Source of the DNA: Nitrososphaerota archaeon
GTDB taxonomy: Archaea; Thermoproteota; Nitrososphaeria; Nitrososphaerales; Gagatemarchaeaceae
DNA: 64,000 nucleotides
Reading direction: 5' to 3'
Assembly (NCBI GenBank): GCA_028867035.1
Contig: JAGWHB010000001.1
Coordinates: forward strand, 248,001 to 312,000
The notes under the pieces were generated by a model that was given only the letters and a program-made list of their open reading frames with translations, was not told the origin of the DNA and ran no database searches. Both the position numbers and the translations under genes were made by a program. Of this stretch, positions 40,656-48,904 are shown piece after piece (the stretch's first letter is position 1; every line of letters begins with the position of its first letter).

Positions 40656-41995
40656 AAGAGGTCGAGGAAGTGGGAGACCTCCCACTCTGTCACTTGGTCA
40701 GCCGCCTGGGACACCTCGAAGGACCTCTGGGTGATGTATTCCTCGAGGAGCTCCGTCCCCAGTGCCTTCTTCAGGACGCCCTCCCTCTGCAGCTCCCCTA
40801 TGGCCTCTCCCAGCGAACGGGGCAGGAGGCGGAGGCCTTTCGAGACCAGCTCCCTGTCCGTCATCTTCGATGCGTCAAACGTGAGGGGAGGCCCCGGATC
40901 TGCCTTCTTCTGCATCCCGGCCAGGCCCGCCGCGACCGCACATGCGAGCATCAGGTAGACGTTGCAGGTGTTGTCTGGTATGCGGAGCTCAACCCTGGTG
41001 GCCTCCCCCCTCTCGTCGGGTATCCTGAGCGCTGCCCCGCGATTTCCAGGCCCGTAGGCGACCGCGTCAGCGTTCCACCTCCCCGGGAGCAACCTCTTGT
41101 ACGAGTTGACCGTCGGGGCGGCGACAGCGCACAGGGCCGGGATGCTCTCGAGGATGCCGCCGATGAACTGGTAGCAGATCCTGCTTAGCCCCAGCCTATT
41201 GGGGTCCGCGCCGTCAGCGAAAGCGTTGCGCCCCCTCCTGTCCTTCAGGCTGAAGTGGACGTGCAGGCCGCTCCCCCACCAATCGGCGCCTATCTTCGGC
41301 ATGAACGAAGCCGTCAGCCTATGCCTGCGAGCCACAGCTTTCACCACGTCCTTGAAGTAGACGAAGCCGTCTGCAGCCTTCATCGCCCCCTCCGGCGCTA
41401 GGTCAACCTCGAGCTGGCCCTTCCCTCCCTCCACATGAGCCTTCACCGGGCTGACCCCTACCGATCTGAGCGTGGAGACCACGTCTCCCAGAAATTCTCT
41501 GTGCTGGTCGAACCCGCCCTGGGTCTGGATCCCACTTCTGTCAGCCGGGACCGGGCGCCCTTCCCTGAACTCGACTAGATGGAACTCGCTTTCGAGGCCG
41601 ACGGTCACGTCGTAACCCTCTCCCCTCACCCTCTCCAAGGCGCGGACCAGGACCCCCCTCGTGCAGAGCGCCGAAAGCCTGCCGTCTGCCTCGTGGACCC
41701 AACCGATCATTCTTGCCGTCTCAGGGGAGTAGGAGGGGAAGACCAGGGTCTCGGGGTCAGGGACGATGGAGACGTCCCCCTGTGAGATGTCGAGTTTTGA
41801 CCCTGGTGTGAGCGGGGTAAGGTGATTCATGTCAAGGTTAGCCCTGGCGGTCTTGGCTCCGTTCTTCAGCAGAGCATCGAGGTTCGAGCGGACCGCGGGC
41901 TTGGACCTGGTGACTCCGGCGAGGTCGGAATAGGAGATGCTCACCATGTCCACGCTGCTCTCCGCAAGGCGCTTCTTTGCCTCGCCCGGTCGCAC
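40652..41995 (-). CDS. Glutamine synthetase-like ligase (GS I superfamily, GlnT/PuuA-like)
   Basis: ATP-dependent gamma-glutamyl ligase or glutamine synthetase homologue, 447 residues from GTG 41995. Metal and ATP-site motifs: VGLESEFHLV (Glu ligands), HVEGGKGQLEVDL, GSGLHVHFSL and GPGNRGAALRIP. The sequence deviates from true GlnA (no adenylylation-type NLYDLP loop), as in PuuA/IpuC/FluG proteins that glutamylate amines. Neighbouring amidohydrolase_2, gamma-glutamyltransferase and APC permease genes support amine use. The GTG start is 27 bases from the shared TATA box. Heads the thrB-thrC operon. Confidence 0.8.
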   Translation of the reverse strand: MRPGEAKKRLAESSVDMVSISYSDLAGVTRSKPAVRSNLDALLKNGAKTARANLDMNHLTPLTPGSKLDISQGDVSIVPDPETLVFPSYSPETARMIGWVHEADGRLSALCTRGVLVRALERVRGEGYDVTVGLESEFHLVEFREGRPVPADRSGIQTQGGFDQHREFLGDVVSTLRSVGVSPVKAHVEGGKGQLEVDLAPEGAMKAADGFVYFKDVVKAVARRHRLTASFMPKIGADWWGSGLHVHFSLKDRRGRNAFADGADPNRLGLSRICYQFIGGILESIPALCAVAAPTVNSYKRLLPGRWNADAVAYGPGNRGAALRIPDERGEATRVELRIPDNTCNVYLMLACAVAAGLAGMQKKADPGPPLTFDASKMTDRELVSKGLRLLPRSLGEAIGELQREGVLKKALGTELLEEYITQRSFEVSQAADQVTEWEVSHFLDLF

Positions 41996-42018
41996 GTTAG
42001 TCGTCGACGCCGATAGCG

Positions 42019-42025
42019 CTTTAAG
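42019..42025. promoter_or_regulatory. Bidirectional TATA box
   Basis: CTTTAAG reads CTTAAAG on the other strand. It is 27 bases from GTG 41995 (minus) and 31 bases from ATG 42053 (plus), so a single near-symmetric box could serve both genes. Confidence 0.55.
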
Positions 42026-42052
42026 GATTCGAAGGGTCGCCAGCACCGTTTG

Positions 42053-43186
42053 ATGAACCTCTCAGACCAGCCGGTGACGGACATACACTGCTTCGCATTC
42101 GGGAGGACCGAATTCAACCGGGGGTCCTTGGCCAAGCTGTTCATGGCAGGAGGGCCGACAGTGAAGAGTGTCAGGGCGGAGACAAGGGCCGGAGATCTTG
42201 GGGCGTCGGTCGGCTTCAGGAGGTTCATCAAGGAACTCGCCGGGGTGCTGGAGGTCCCAGGCACCGAGCATGAGGCCCTCGCGGCAAGGGAGGAGAGGGC
42301 CGGGAAGTTCGAGGAGTACACCGAGTTACTTTTCAGGGACGCGAAGATCGAGAGGATAGCCGTAGACAACGGCCTCGAACCCGTCCCATTCGAGGAGTTC
42401 GCGAAGGCTGTCCCGGCCAAGGCGTCCCGGATCTTCAGGGTCGAATCGCTTGTGAAGCGCCTCCTGGACAACGCAGAAACCTTCCCCCGGCTCTTGGAAA
42501 TGTTCACCGAGGAGATCGAGCACTCGGTCTCAAACGGCGGGTACGTAGGGTTCAAGACTGTCATAGCGTACAGGACTGGCCTGGATATCGGACCCCCCGA
42601 CGAGAGGGCCGCCAGGGAATCCTTTGACTCCGGGCGCGAAGACAGGGCCTGGTTCGGACCGAAGGTGAAGGCTGTCAGGGACTACCTGATCCACAGGACG
42701 GCCGAGGTCGCCTCGAAGAGGGGGGCCTTCCTCGAGATCCACACAGGGCTGGGGGACACGGATATAGTCGCTGACAGGTGCAACCCGCTCCTTCTCCAGA
42801 GGTTCCTCAAGGACGAGACGGTGATGAAGACCCCCATAGTCCTGATCCATGGGGGCTTCCCTTACACGAAGGAAGCAGCCTGGCTGTGCAGTATGTTCCC
42901 CAACCTGTACTTCGAGCTTTCCTCCCCGTTCCCGCCCACCTTCCTCCCGGCTGTCTCGAAGGCCAGGTTCGGGGAGATACTGGAGGTGGTCCCGACGACG
43001 AGGATAGTCTACGGCTCAGACGCCATTGAGACTCCAGAGTTCCACTGGTACTCGGCGAAGCTGGCCAAGAGGGCCCTGGCGGCTTCGCTCGGCGAGCTGG
43101 TCGGGGAGGGGATCATGACGGAGGAGGACGCCTACGAAGCGGCCGACATGGTGATGAACCGCAACGCCAGCGGCCTGCTCGGGTGA
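42053..43186 (+). CDS. Amidohydrolase_2 family protein (FluG/NodGS N-domain-like)
   Basis: A TIM-barrel metal-dependent hydrolase of 377 residues. VTDIHCFAFG is the first metal motif, HTGLGDTDI and VLIHGGFPYTKEA follow, and IVYGSDAIETPEFHW gives the last Asp. In fungal FluG and plant NodGS this family is fused to a glutamine-synthetase-like domain. Here the two are separate genes sharing one divergent promoter. That supports a joint role, for example releasing or transferring an amine to glutamate. Confidence 0.8.
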   Translation: MNLSDQPVTDIHCFAFGRTEFNRGSLAKLFMAGGPTVKSVRAETRAGDLGASVGFRRFIKELAGVLEVPGTEHEALAAREERAGKFEEYTELLFRDAKIERIAVDNGLEPVPFEEFAKAVPAKASRIFRVESLVKRLLDNAETFPRLLEMFTEEIEHSVSNGGYVGFKTVIAYRTGLDIGPPDERAARESFDSGREDRAWFGPKVKAVRDYLIHRTAEVASKRGAFLEIHTGLGDTDIVADRCNPLLLQRFLKDETVMKTPIVLIHGGFPYTKEAAWLCSMFPNLYFELSSPFPPTFLPAVSKARFGEILEVVPTTRIVYGSDAIETPEFHWYSAKLAKRALAASLGELVGEGIMTEEDAYEAADMVMNRNASGLLG

Positions 43187-43197
43187 GCCGGTGAAGC

Positions 43198-44766
43198 CTA
43201 CTCGGAGGCCGGCTTACCCATCCTTCGTGGGTCGGCAGCTCCCACCGCCTTCCCTTTGTCGAAGAGGATTGCGTGGACCCCACCGAAGTAAAGGTCGTTC
43301 CTCCCCCTCGTCGTGACCTTCCCTGCCCTCTTCCTCAGGGCTGCGAGTGGAGTCCTGCCCAGCCCCCCTTCAATGACGAGCCCCTCGGGGGCGGGATGGA
43401 CTCTGGGCTCGGAGAGCGCCCGGCCGAGAGGGAGATTCCTCATCGTGAGGTTGGCAACCACCTGGACGACCGAGGTGATGATCCGGGTTGAGCCTGCACC
43501 CCCGAGGGCCAAGTACGGCTCCCCTTCCCTGAGGATGATGGTGGGCGACATGCTGCTTGCCGGCCTCTTCCCCGGGACTATCGAATTCGGTCCCCCGCCG
43601 ACAGGATCGAAGTCGTGCATCTCGTCGTTGAGCAGGACGCCGAGCCCGGGGACGACCACCCCGGACCCGAAGTAGCACTCCAAAGTTTCCGTCGCGGCCA
43701 CGACGTTCCCCTTCGAATCGGCCACGCTGAAGTGTGTGGTCGACCCCGCTTCGTGGGACCTCCCCCTCCCTTTCATGCCCGCCTCATCCCACGCCTCGCC
43801 CGCCACCGCCGCGATATGCCTCCCGGAGAGGAGCTTCCTTACGTCCACGTCGACGAAGTCAGGGTCGCCGAACGCGCCCCTCTCCCTCAGAATCGAATCA
43901 AGCACCCTCGACAACAGCCAGAGCCTCTCGCCTTCCTCAGCTGCGAGGTACGCATCCTGCAGCCGCTCGAGGACCTCCAGGCCCTGGATGATCAGCGTCC
44001 CTCCTGCGCTTGGGGGCGGGGCCGAGAAGACTTCGAAATCTCCGTACCACCCGGAGACAGGCCTCCTGACTTTGGGGAAATAGGCGAAGTCCCGCTCGTC
44101 GACGACTCCTCCGATGCTACTGAGATGCCTGGACACCTCGGCAGGTATGCGCCCCTCGTAGAAGCTGTCCGGGCCAGCTTCGATGAGCCCCGAGAGGGTC
44201 GCCGATAGGAGCGGGAGCCTCTCCGCAAGCCTGATCCTCGAGCCCTCCCCGACAGCGAAGATGCGGGTGCTCCCTTCGTAGCGCCTGACCTTCTGGAGGG
44301 CAGCCTCGGGCCCGCTCCGAAGGCTTGGCCCTGAGAGGCGAGGCCCAGGCACCCCTCCCTTGGATGCCTCGACCGCGTACTTCGCCACGTCCCTGAATTT
44401 CATTGTGCCGTGGGCCTCGAGCATCCTGGCGTAGCCTGCGACCATGCTCGGGACGGCCACGGCCAGCGGGCCCTCGCTGTTCGCCCTGTCCACGACCTCG
44501 CCCCCGCCGGTGACCTCGAACATGCCTGGAGAAGCCCCATGGGGGGCGGCCTCGCGGTAGTCGAAGAATACCGTCTCTCCCGAAGCCAGGCGGATGAGGG
44601 CCAGGCCCCCGCCCCCTATCCCCGAGAAGGCAGGCTCGGCCACCCCGACCATCAGGCCGGTGGCCACAGCCGCGTCGACTGCGTTGCCTCCTTTCCTTAG
44701 GACCGATGCGCCTGCCTCGGATGCCAGAGTATGGGCAGAAGCGACGACCCCATGGGAGAGTTTCAT
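43198..44766 (-). CDS. ggt: Gamma-glutamyltransferase family protein
   Basis: An Ntn-hydrolase that cleaves itself before a Thr and transfers or hydrolyses gamma-glutamyl groups. The 522-residue protein has the processing-site segment AGSTTHFSVAD (nucleophile is the first Thr of TTH), and GGNAVDAAVA plus FSGIGGGGLALI in the large subunit. The small-subunit loop is KRPASSMSPTIIL, with the oxyanion residues SSM. There is no signal peptide, so it acts inside the cell. That fits hydrolysis of gamma-glutamylated amines made by the neighbouring GS-like ligase. Confidence 0.88.
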   Translation of the reverse strand: MKLSHGVVASAHTLASEAGASVLRKGGNAVDAAVATGLMVGVAEPAFSGIGGGGLALIRLASGETVFFDYREAAPHGASPGMFEVTGGGEVVDRANSEGPLAVAVPSMVAGYARMLEAHGTMKFRDVAKYAVEASKGGVPGPRLSGPSLRSGPEAALQKVRRYEGSTRIFAVGEGSRIRLAERLPLLSATLSGLIEAGPDSFYEGRIPAEVSRHLSSIGGVVDERDFAYFPKVRRPVSGWYGDFEVFSAPPPSAGGTLIIQGLEVLERLQDAYLAAEEGERLWLLSRVLDSILRERGAFGDPDFVDVDVRKLLSGRHIAAVAGEAWDEAGMKGRGRSHEAGSTTHFSVADSKGNVVAATETLECYFGSGVVVPGLGVLLNDEMHDFDPVGGGPNSIVPGKRPASSMSPTIILREGEPYLALGGAGSTRIITSVVQVVANLTMRNLPLGRALSEPRVHPAPEGLVIEGGLGRTPLAALRKRAGKVTTRGRNDLYFGGVHAILFDKGKAVGAADPRRMGKPASE

Positions 44767-44826
44767 TTTACGCGCCAGGGTCAAAGAGCGGCCTAATTCG
44801 TCTTTACACCAAGTTGCTCCAAAGGT

Positions 44827-44852
44827 AGCACGTTAGGTTCAAATAACGTGCT
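44827..44852. promoter_or_regulatory. Inverted repeat operator over the permease promoter
   Basis: AGCACGTTA (44827-44835) and its exact reverse complement TAACGTGCT (44844-44852) are separated by 8 bases (GGTTCAAA), overlapping the TATA-like sequence TTCAAATAAC. It ends 7 bases before the permease start. This geometry suits a dimeric repressor controlling the APC permease and perhaps the divergent ggt gene. Confidence 0.6.
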
Positions 44853-44858
44853 CCGCCG

Positions 44859-46478
44859 GTGAGTGGTGGGCCCGTGGAGACCAAACACTTCGTCAGGGAC
44901 GCCACAGGTATTGTAAGGGAATTCGGCGCCATCGATACCCTACTCTTCGCGTCTGCGATGGTATTCGCCCTGGTCTTCACGATCACGCAATTCGCTTGGT
45001 TCTACGGTAACACCCTGGGCGCTAACCTCCCCCTGTCACTGGTCGTAGCTGCAATCCCCTTCATCTTCCTCATGCTCACATACTGGGCGATAGGGGTGGT
45101 GATGCCCAGAGCCGGCAACGACTACGTCTGGGTCGGGAGGATATTCCGCCCGTCGATCGGGTTCGCCTGGGGGGTCTTCTACATGGTGGTGGTCTTCCTT
45201 GTAGCATACGTAGGCGAGATAGGCCCCTTCTCCTACGCCGTCTCTGTGGCCGTCACGATACTCGGCCTGACTTCGAATTCAGCTTCGCTGGTGAGCATGG
45301 GGGCGTACCTCGGAGGGGCCCAGGGGACGTTCCTCCTGGGAAGCCTCTTCACCGTGGTCTTCGGCGTGTTCGCCATACTCGGGTCGAAGCTGATCAAGGC
45401 GCTGCTCTATGCCACCTGGGCGGTGGCCATTGCCGGCATCGCCCTAATGTGGTACATATTGGGGACAGTGAGCAACGCCACATTCGCAGCCAACTGGAAC
45501 GCACTGGTGGCCAACGGCAACTCGTCCCTGACTTACCAGGCGGTGCAAAACGCCGCGGTCGCGGGCTCCGGGTTTCCAGGGATGGTGACTGGCTTCTCCG
45601 GCATCGTGGCCGCGCTTCCGCTGGCCTTCCTCTTCCTCTTCGGGGGGAACTATGCCAACGCCTTCGCCGGGGAGATCAAGAACATCAGGAAGTCCATACC
45701 CATCGCCCTGTTCCTTTCTCTAATCTTCGGCGTCATCTACTGGAGCATAACGTCGACCCTGACGCTGAACGCAGTCGGAGCCGGCTGGCTGACTTCGGTT
45801 GGATACGCGTGGGACGTGGCCAAGGGGTACGTGCTCCCCTACGCTCCCACACAGCCCCTCTTCCTCGCCGTAGCGGCCTACCCCAACAACACGATGATCG
45901 GCGTGATGTTCTTCCTCTACATAGCGGGCTCCCTGGGCGCCCTCTTCACCTACTTCTGGATCCCGACGAAGTATTTCTTCGCCTGGTCCTTTGACCGTGT
46001 CATCCCGACTCCGTTCTCCAATGTCAGCTCGAGGTTCAAGACGCCGTACCTTTCGGTGGTTGCCATAGTAGTGCTAGGGGTCCTGCTGTCTTACATCTAC
46101 CAGATACTCGGTTACTCCACGTACTTCACCATGGGGACCGTCCTTTGGGGAGTCTCGTATGTGGTCCCCGCCCTGGCCCTGACAGTGTTCCCCTACGCAA
46201 AGAAAGACATGTTCGCCGCAGCCCCAGGCTGGATAGGGAAGAGGGTTGGAGGTGTCCCACTGGTCTCGCTGGTGGGCCTACTGACGGTGATTGGCTTTGG
46301 CTACGTAGGGTACGTGGCGTACACCAACCCCCTGATCACGGCTGCGAATGAGTTCAGCGTGATATTGGCGGTCGGGCTCGTAGTGCTCGCCTTCCTGGTA
46401 TACTATGTGAGCAGGGCGTACTACAAGGGGAAGGGGCTGGACCTCTCAGTGGCCCTGAAAGAGATTCCGCCAGAGTGA
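44859..46478 (+). CDS. APC-superfamily amino acid/amine permease
   Basis: A 539-residue membrane importer with about 12-14 helices. The start region FGAIDTLLFASAMVFALVF and MPRAGNDYVWVGRIFRPSIG are typical of the amino acid-polyamine-organocation superfamily, and GNYANAFAGEIKNIRKSIPI is its conserved cytoplasmic loop after helix 5-6. The start is GTG 44859, or GTG 44874 if the TATA at 44839 is used. Its neighbours (ggt, GS-like ligase, allantoinase) suggest uptake of an amine, amino acid or ureide. Confidence 0.85.
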   Translation: MSGGPVETKHFVRDATGIVREFGAIDTLLFASAMVFALVFTITQFAWFYGNTLGANLPLSLVVAAIPFIFLMLTYWAIGVVMPRAGNDYVWVGRIFRPSIGFAWGVFYMVVVFLVAYVGEIGPFSYAVSVAVTILGLTSNSASLVSMGAYLGGAQGTFLLGSLFTVVFGVFAILGSKLIKALLYATWAVAIAGIALMWYILGTVSNATFAANWNALVANGNSSLTYQAVQNAAVAGSGFPGMVTGFSGIVAALPLAFLFLFGGNYANAFAGEIKNIRKSIPIALFLSLIFGVIYWSITSTLTLNAVGAGWLTSVGYAWDVAKGYVLPYAPTQPLFLAVAAYPNNTMIGVMFFLYIAGSLGALFTYFWIPTKYFFAWSFDRVIPTPFSNVSSRFKTPYLSVVAIVVLGVLLSYIYQILGYSTYFTMGTVLWGVSYVVPALALTVFPYAKKDMFAAAPGWIGKRVGGVPLVSLVGLLTVIGFGYVGYVAYTNPLITAANEFSVILAVGLVVLAFLVYYVSRAYYKGKGLDLSVALKEIPPE

Positions 46479-46522
46479 GCGCCCCCTTCCGGTCCCCGAA
46501 GTCTTAACATCGTGGGCGCATC

Positions 46523-47428
46523 ATGCCCAGCCCGTTGCCGAGGGACCTTATCGGATACGGCAAGGACCCGCCCAGCTTCTCGTGGCCGGGTGGAAAGCGG
46601 CTCGCACTCTCCCTCGTAGTGAACTACGAGGAGGGGTCTGAGCATTCGTATGCCGTGGACGGCATCGTAGAGGGAATCGGGGAATTCCTCCCGGTCGACA
46701 CCCAAGTCAGGGACTTGGGGAACGAGAGCGCCTACGACTACGGCCAGAGGGTGGCGGTCTGGAGGATTCTGCGGACGCTGAAGGAGCACGGCGCACGGGC
46801 CACATTCTTCGCCACCGCCCTGGCCCTCGACGGGAACAGGGAAGCGGCCAAGGCGATAGTCGCGGAAGGTCACGAGGTCTGCGATCACGGACTCAGATGG
46901 ACTGAGCACTACAGGCTCGGCTACGAGGAGGAGAAGAAGGTGATAGCCGAATCGGTCGACCTCATCCGGAGGGTGACAGGGAAGGGGCCCGTCGGGTTCT
47001 ACGCCCGGGAGCCTAGCGTGAACACCACCCGCATCCTGGAGGAGCTAGGGAACTTCATCTACGACTCGGATTGCTACAGCGACGACCTGCCGTACAGGGA
47101 GGAAGGGAGGAAGATCCTGATGCTGCCTTACACCCCCGACGCCAACGACTTCCATTTCCTGGCACCCATGCACAGGTTCTCTACCTCCGCAGACTTCTAC
47201 TCTTACCTGAAGGACGCCTTCGACGTCCTGCGCGAGGAGGCCCAGGAGAACCCGAAGATGATGTCGGTGGGGCTCCACGGCAGGATAACCGGGAGGCCCG
47301 GGAGGATCCTGGCACTCAAGAACTTCCTCGCCTACGTGAAGAAGTTCGACGATGTATGGATTGCCACCAGGGAGGACATCGCACGGCACTGGATGGACGT
47401 GGTCGAACCCTCGCTCCGCAGGCGCTGA
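46523..47428 (+). CDS. puuE: PuuE-type allantoinase (polysaccharide deacetylase fold)
   Basis: A carbohydrate-esterase-4-fold hydrolase of 301 residues. The N-terminus PRDLIGYGKDPPSFSWPGGK and the VVNYEEGSEHS segment are distinctive of PuuE allantoinases, which act on (S)-allantoin without the usual metal-site layout. GARATFFATALALDGN and HEVCDHGLRWTEHY are the deacetylase core. Other close relatives deacetylate peptidoglycan, but the N-terminal signature favours PuuE. It follows the permease by 44 bases, so ureide uptake and opening may be linked. Confidence 0.75.
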   Translation: MPSPLPRDLIGYGKDPPSFSWPGGKRLALSLVVNYEEGSEHSYAVDGIVEGIGEFLPVDTQVRDLGNESAYDYGQRVAVWRILRTLKEHGARATFFATALALDGNREAAKAIVAEGHEVCDHGLRWTEHYRLGYEEEKKVIAESVDLIRRVTGKGPVGFYAREPSVNTTRILEELGNFIYDSDCYSDDLPYREEGRKILMLPYTPDANDFHFLAPMHRFSTSADFYSYLKDAFDVLREEAQENPKMMSVGLHGRITGRPGRILALKNFLAYVKKFDDVWIATREDIARHWMDVVEPSLRRR

Positions 47429-47435
47429 TCCGTCC

Positions 47436-47885
47436 CTAGCGGACAACCAGGACGCTGCAGGGGGCGTGGGCGACGACCCCACCCGAGACCGAGCCCAGGA
47501 GGATCTTCTTGAACCCGGTGAGCCCCCTGGTCCCCACCACTATCAGATCGACCTCCCACTCGTCGGCGTACTCCACGATGGCCTGGACCACCGAGGGGAC
47601 GTTCTCCTCCACCTCTCCTCTGACCCTGACCGTGGAGGCCTTCGCCGCTGCCTCCAGCCTGCCGATGAACTCTTCCGCGTCACTCTTCGCCAGTTCCATG
47701 TACTGCACAACGTCCGCCTCGGCCGCCCGGGCCCCGGGCCCTGCCTTGGTAATGGCTGGGTGCTGTATCACCTCCAGGAGGAAGAGGGATGCGCCCATTG
47801 TCTTCGCCACGTCCATGGCGACCTTGGCGGCCCGCTCCGAGGACTTGGAACCGTCCACGGCTGCCATTATCCTGCTGAGCTTCAA
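47436..47885 (-). CDS. Universal stress protein (UspA family)
   Basis: A 149-residue single-domain Usp. It begins IMAAVDGSKSSERAAKVAMD and ends with the ATP-binding loop VGTRGLTGFKKILLGSVSGG followed by VVAHAPCSVLVV (GxxGx9GS). ATP-binding Usps are stress-responsive dimers. Start TTG 47885 lies 29 bases after a TATA box. Convergent with puuE, 7 bases apart. Confidence 0.92.
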   Translation of the reverse strand: MKLSRIMAAVDGSKSSERAAKVAMDVAKTMGASLFLLEVIQHPAITKAGPGARAAEADVVQYMELAKSDAEEFIGRLEAAAKASTVRVRGEVEENVPSVVQAIVEYADEWEVDLIVVGTRGLTGFKKILLGSVSGGVVAHAPCSVLVVR

Positions 47886-47909
47886 GCGGAATCGGCGCCC
47901 TTCCAGGAG

Positions 47910-47918
47910 TTAATAATC
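47910..47918 (-). promoter_or_regulatory. TATA box of the usp gene
   Basis: GATTATTAA on the minus strand, centred 29 bases before TTG 47885. Confidence 0.55.
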
Positions 47919-47940
47919 TCTCACGGCCGCGGAACGAAGG

Positions 47941-48894
47941 CTAGCCGGCCGTCAGGATGTGCGATTTGATCTTCGTCCCCTCTATCTCGCAGAGGAGGCC
48001 CCTGAGGAGCCCGGAGGAGTACTCGCTCCCGGGGTTGAAGCAGAGCGTCCGCTTGATCTTGACCATGCCGCGGGATTCGTGTATGTGCCCGTGAATCCCC
48101 ATCAGGGGCTGGTCCTCCTCTATCCTCCTCCTCACCGCCTTGCTCCCGGCGGAGATCGTCTCCACGGACCCCGCCCTGATCTTCGGCTTCAGTGTGGCGT
48201 CGAGGGCCGGGGCCTGGTCGATGACCGTGTCTATGGGGGGGACGTGCAGGTTGAAGACCGCTCTGTCCATGCGCTTCACCTGACTGCTCATGGCACGGAT
48301 CTTCCCGTCGAGGACGTCCTCGTCGACCTCCCGAGGGCTGTTCCAGGGTGTGTGGTTGGTGTATCCCAGGGTGATCATCTCGTGCTCGTCGTCGATCTCA
48401 ACCACCTTCCCCTCCGGGTTGACCACATACTCGGCAGAGTCGAGGACCGGGTCGATGTCGAAGTAGTCGTCGTTGCCAGGGGAGACGTAGCACCTTATGC
48501 CGGTCCCCTTGAGTCTCTCGGCGGCGAGGGCCATCCATCTCTCGACGTCCTCCCTCATCAGCTTCCTGAACAGGCTGTCGACCAGCTCGGGCTTGGCCGA
48601 GAGCTCAGCGACCTCCGACGGCTCCGCGAAGTAGGGGTAGTAGCCCGAGTCCTTGATGACCTTGACCATCTCGGTCGCCTCTGCATCGGAGCCCAGGGCC
48701 CTCTCGCCTCCGGCGAAGCTGCACCTGTATCCTCCCCCGGGCTGCCTTACGATGGGAACTATCATCTTCCCTGTTATGTCTCCGCCGAGGATCAGGACGT
48801 CCGCCCCGTAGAACTTCCCGGCGTTCACGAACTTCCGGAAGCACCGGTCGGAGCCGTGGACATCGGTGATGAAGAAGAGGCGCGTCTTGGTCAA
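47941..48894 (-). CDS. Calcineurin-like metallophosphoesterase
   Basis: A two-metal phosphoesterase of 317 residues. Metal motifs: FFITDVHGSD (DxH), ILGGDITGK (GDxx), VSPGNDDYFD (GND, where GNH is usual), NLHVPP and GIHGHIHESRG (the final GHxH). The Asp in GNDD replaces the usual His, as in a minority branch including YfcE/ICC-like proteins. A helical insert (about 95-160) contacts the active-site edge. TTG 48894 follows the upstream nucleotidyltransferase stop by 10 bases; the two are co-transcribed. Confidence 0.85.
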   Translation of the reverse strand: MTKTRLFFITDVHGSDRCFRKFVNAGKFYGADVLILGGDITGKMIVPIVRQPGGGYRCSFAGGERALGSDAEATEMVKVIKDSGYYPYFAEPSEVAELSAKPELVDSLFRKLMREDVERWMALAAERLKGTGIRCYVSPGNDDYFDIDPVLDSAEYVVNPEGKVVEIDDEHEMITLGYTNHTPWNSPREVDEDVLDGKIRAMSSQVKRMDRAVFNLHVPPIDTVIDQAPALDATLKPKIRAGSVETISAGSKAVRRRIEEDQPLMGIHGHIHESRGMVKIKRTLCFNPGSEYSSGLLRGLLCEIEGTKIKSHILTAG

Positions 48895-48904
48895 TGCAAG
48901 CAGC

